From assembly GCA_905339235.1 (NCBI GenBank), contig CAJPFG010000003.1, positions 226,314 through 290,313 on the forward strand: DNA of 64,000 nucleotides, written 5' to 3'. The notes beneath the pieces are model-generated. The model was not told the origin of the DNA. It saw only the letters and a list, made by a program, of their open reading frames with translations, and did no database searches. Below, in pieces: positions 62,018-64,000 of the stretch. The DNA comes from Phycisphaerales bacterium (GTDB lineage Bacteria; Planctomycetota; Phycisphaerae; Phycisphaerales; UBA1924). Each line of letters starts with the position of its first letter. Positions within the stretch are counted from its first letter, which is position 1. Both the position numbers and the translations under genes were made by a program.

Positions 62018-62356
62018 TCACCGGGCTCCCCTCGGGACGAATGCCGGGTAATTGTGCCCGATCTGCGGCAGCGTGATCATCACGTTGCTGCCATCAGTGT
62101 TGATCCAGGTCGCATCGGCAAGCACATACGCCACGTGTTCCGCGGCCAGAGCGCCCGTCGGCATGCAGCGATAGCCCTGCCACTCCGCGTGCTCCGCATA
62201 CCACCACACGATCACCATCGGCACGAACTTCTCGTCGTATTCTTCCCAGATCGGCGTTTGCCAGGTCTGGTTCTGGGGAATCACCCGCTCCTGAGCCGCG
62301 GCCGATAACGTCAGCGCCAACGCCGAAACGACACCGCACGAGTACGCTCGTTTCAT
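62018..62356 (-). CDS. Small secreted protein
   Basis: 112 residues. Signal peptide (SCGVVSALALTLSAAAQ) and a Trp-rich short body (QNQTWQTPIWEEYDEKFVPMVIVWWYAEHAEW). AAGGAG lies 6 nt before ATG. It follows the repeat protein at 62372 by 15 bp, so the two form an operon. No family recognised. Confidence 0.65.
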   Translation of the reverse strand: MKRAYSCGVVSALALTLSAAAQERVIPQNQTWQTPIWEEYDEKFVPMVIVWWYAEHAEWQGYRCMPTGALAAEHVAYVLADATWINTDGSNVMITLPQIGHNYPAFVPRGAR

Positions 62357-62371
62357 GTGACACTCCTTGCT

Positions 62372-63610
62372 TTACACCGTGGAACAACCACCGCCACGAC
62401 GAGGGCGGCGAAGAGAAGCCGTCAGCGGGCAGAGCAGCACCGCGAGTCCCGCCGGCGCGGGGATGGTCGCGATGAAGCCCTGCTGCGTCTTCCCCAACAC
62501 CGACGTGTACCCGATGATCGTCCGTCCGTCCCGCGAAACGCCTGTCAATCCGGAGAGATTGATTCCATCCGGAATGCTGACTCCGATCGAAACGAGGTAC
62601 TGCCGGAGCGGCCGCCAACCGAAGTCAGCGGTCCAAATTGCTGCGGTTGGATTCGTCAGGCCGCCATCCACCTGCCCGACCACTACTGATCCATCGTCAC
62701 TGACGGCGACGGCTCGGCTGCGCGGAAAGCCCGTGGCCAGACCAAGATCGATGATCGAGCCGCCTTGCCACATGACCGCCCGGCTTGTTGCACCCGAGAG
62801 CCCCACGATAAGGCTCGCGTCCGAGTTCATCCCCAGCGCGATGTTGCTGATCGAGCCCGGCAGCGCGGGCAGGATGGTCATCCCCGTTGTCGGCGTCCAG
62901 GCGAACGCGTCCGAGCCCTCCAGCCCCAGGCTGTAGCCCACCACCGTCGCCCCGTCCGCGCTCACCGCCGTCGATTCGCTGTGCCCGTGGGTGGGGCGCG
63001 TGAACCCCAGGTTCTGGAAGCCGCCCGCCTCCGTCCAGCGGAAGGCCTGGGTGAACGTCATGCCCTCGTTCTCGAAACTGAACCCCGCCGCCACGCTCCC
63101 GTCCGCGCTCGCCGCGACGGCCCGCGAGCGCCCGTACCCCGCGTTGTACCCCAGCAACTGCGCCTGCCCCGTCGTCCGGTCGTACCGGTACGCCTGCGCG
63201 GGCGAGTCCAGCAGGGCCGCGCCGGTTTCGCCCACCAGCATGTTTCCATCGCCGCTCACGCCGTACGAGCCGGTGTTGCCCATGAAGCCCGGGCCGGCGA
63301 GGTCCACCCGCCCGCCCTGCGGCGTCCAGTACCAACCGGGCCCGTAGTATGGCACCGGGAGCGGGGTGGACTGAAAGTGCGAGGTCCCCGAGACGACCGA
63401 CCCGTCATACGAGATGCCTCTGGACGTGGACACGATCGTCCCCGGCGGGAGGCCCACCAGTTGAAAACTCTGCGCCTCGGCCACCGGGACCATTCCCACG
63501 ATCGCACACAGGCTCACCAGAAGCATCCGGCATCTCGCGGCCGCGCATGCCCCGATCGCGGAGTGCGGTTTGATCGAACCGAATCGCCCCCAGCCATTGC
63601 GCAGAATCAT
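62372..63610 (-). CDS. HAF-repeat-like secreted protein with PEP-CTERM-type tail
   Basis: 412 residues from ATG 63610, where GGAG lies 6 nt upstream; a longer frame to 63685 lacks support. Signal peptide (LLVSLCAIVGMVPVAEAQ). The body is built of repeats of the kind SADGSVAAGFS, SADGATVVGYS, NSDASLIVGLS and SDDGSVVVGQV, each with AFRWT or AAIWT, as in HAF extracellular repeat proteins (a beta-propeller-like pattern). The C-terminus is IPAPAGLAVLLCPLTASLRRPRRGG, a sorting-type tail. Function unknown. Confidence 0.85.
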   Translation of the reverse strand: MILRNGWGRFGSIKPHSAIGACAAARCRMLLVSLCAIVGMVPVAEAQSFQLVGLPPGTIVSTSRGISYDGSVVSGTSHFQSTPLPVPYYGPGWYWTPQGGRVDLAGPGFMGNTGSYGVSGDGNMLVGETGAALLDSPAQAYRYDRTTGQAQLLGYNAGYGRSRAVAASADGSVAAGFSFENEGMTFTQAFRWTEAGGFQNLGFTRPTHGHSESTAVSADGATVVGYSLGLEGSDAFAWTPTTGMTILPALPGSISNIALGMNSDASLIVGLSGATSRAVMWQGGSIIDLGLATGFPRSRAVAVSDDGSVVVGQVDGGLTNPTAAIWTADFGWRPLRQYLVSIGVSIPDGINLSGLTGVSRDGRTIIGYTSVLGKTQQGFIATIPAPAGLAVLLCPLTASLRRPRRGGGCSTV

Positions 63611-63849
63611 CTTGAACTCCGGATGGGTCCTCCGGAGAGTGTGCCACGGGTTTCGAGGAATGCCAGCATTCCGGACTCTGGGCATCCGAGAGCCCGCCGA
63701 TGTGACGGATCTCTAGTCAGATCGAGAGATTATTCTGACCCATGCTCCCGGCACGCGGCCGCGCTGCTCCCTCGCCCCCGAGCAAGTTTCGAAAGTCCGG
63801 ATTCCACAACCACTTACGACCAATTTTCACATTCCCTATCAAAAACCTA

Positions 63850-63879
63850 TTGACGCAAGCCGCCCATATACCGTACTCT
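63850..63879 (+). promoter_or_regulatory. Promoter of the last gene
   Basis: TTGACG at 63850-63855, 18 bp, TACTCT at 63874-63879, then 9 nt to the ATG at 63889. The transcript would have almost no leader. The remainder of 63611-63888, between the divergent genes, shows nothing else. Confidence 0.65.
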
Positions 63880-63888
63880 AGGTTCGCA

Positions 63889-64000
63889 ATGTCGTTCACC
63901 ACCTTTCAACCCGCCCCCGACCTCGCCGACAAGGTCATCGCCGACGTCAGCGATCCGGCCATCTCGCTCCGCCAGGTCGCCGCCCTCCACAACACCACCC
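63889..64000 (+). CDS. N-terminus of an unidentified protein, cut by the window edge
   Basis: 37 residues are visible (MSFTTFQPAPDLADKVIADV, then SDPAISLRQVAALHNTT). The segment SLRQVAALHNTT could be the first helix pair of a helix-turn-helix, but too little is present to tell. The upstream promoter supports it being a real gene. Confidence 0.5.
   Translation, partial: MSFTTFQPAPDLADKVIADVSDPAISLRQVAALHNTT

Overview
The window looks like a chromosomal segment of a high-GC planctomycete of the class Phycisphaerae. This is inferred from several things seen together: PEP-CTERM-like C-termini ending in RRRR or MRRRG, a cysteine-bearing GC-type dockerin tail (DVNCDGAVNGFD), a Tat-exported Gfo/Idh/MocA oxidoreductase, a short pseudopilin, small membrane proteins with a CxxCGYxLxGL zinc-ribbon tail, and the futalosine-type menaquinone enzyme MqnD. 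I did not run a taxonomic search.

Layout. (1) 1-11.3 kb, minus strand: one long heavy-metal efflux operon. In transcription order it encodes a small His/Cys-rich protein, an HlyD-like adaptor, an HME-RND pump, a heavy-metal-binding-domain protein, a Cys-rich lipoprotein, a protein with two YHS/TRASH-like Cys motifs, a TolC-like lipoprotein, a PD-(D/E)XK-like protein and a Met/Gly-rich secreted protein. A TACT-N7-AGTA dyad of the RcnR/CsoR operator type overlaps a TATACT -10 box at its head. (2) 11.7-14.5 kb: a mobile-element module (large serine recombinase, DUF2924 protein, two small proteins) facing the 3' end of a tRNA-Asn gene, so regions 1 and 2 may form one integrated island. (3) 15.2-18.6 kb: rpmE, a Tat-exported oxidoreductase, a DUF4383 membrane protein and a BON-domain protein. 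(4) 18.8-23.6 kb: a two-gene operon joining 2-oxoacid (indolepyruvate-type) oxidoreductase to an ADP-forming acyl-CoA synthetase; the beta subunit and the synthetase are one polypeptide.

(5) 23.6-41.3 kb: a carbohydrate (probably beta-glucan) utilisation regulon. It holds a secreted discoidin-domain glycosidase, a GH1 beta-glucosidase, a LacI-family regulator, a GH144-type glycoamylase-like lipoprotein, a GH94 phosphorylase, a complete CUT1 sugar ABC importer with its ATPase, a pseudopilin, a one-helix membrane protein, a PEP-CTERM protein and a dockerin protein. Five copies of a cre-like palindrome (TGAAAGCGTTTACA and variants) stand in front of the transcription units. In three of them the operator begins on the last base of a -10 box spaced 17 bp from a -35 box.

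(6) 41.3-52.8 kb: housekeeping and repair genes: an AhpD-like protein, a rhodanese, TruD, a PEP-CTERM protein, a secreted hydrolase, the ligase-associated helicase and its PdeM phosphoesterase, an ankyrin protein, a zinc-ribbon protein and an aminotransferase. Intergenic repeats here include two homologous 50-bp elements ending at start codons and a 21-bp tandem array. (7) 52.8-54.3 kb: an IS3-family element inserted cleanly into a heptamer repeat array. (8) 54.4-64 kb: a FecCD permease, a short orphan atpC, an MNT/HepT toxin-antitoxin pair with a frameshifted HepT, smpB, an FAH-family gene, mqnD, a zinc-ribbon membrane protein, purF, a Ca2+/Na+ antiporter, two secreted proteins, and the start of a gene that leaves the window.

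Many gene starts lack a Shine-Dalgarno sequence and instead carry a TANNNT box 5-9 nt before the ATG, which suggests leaderless transcription.
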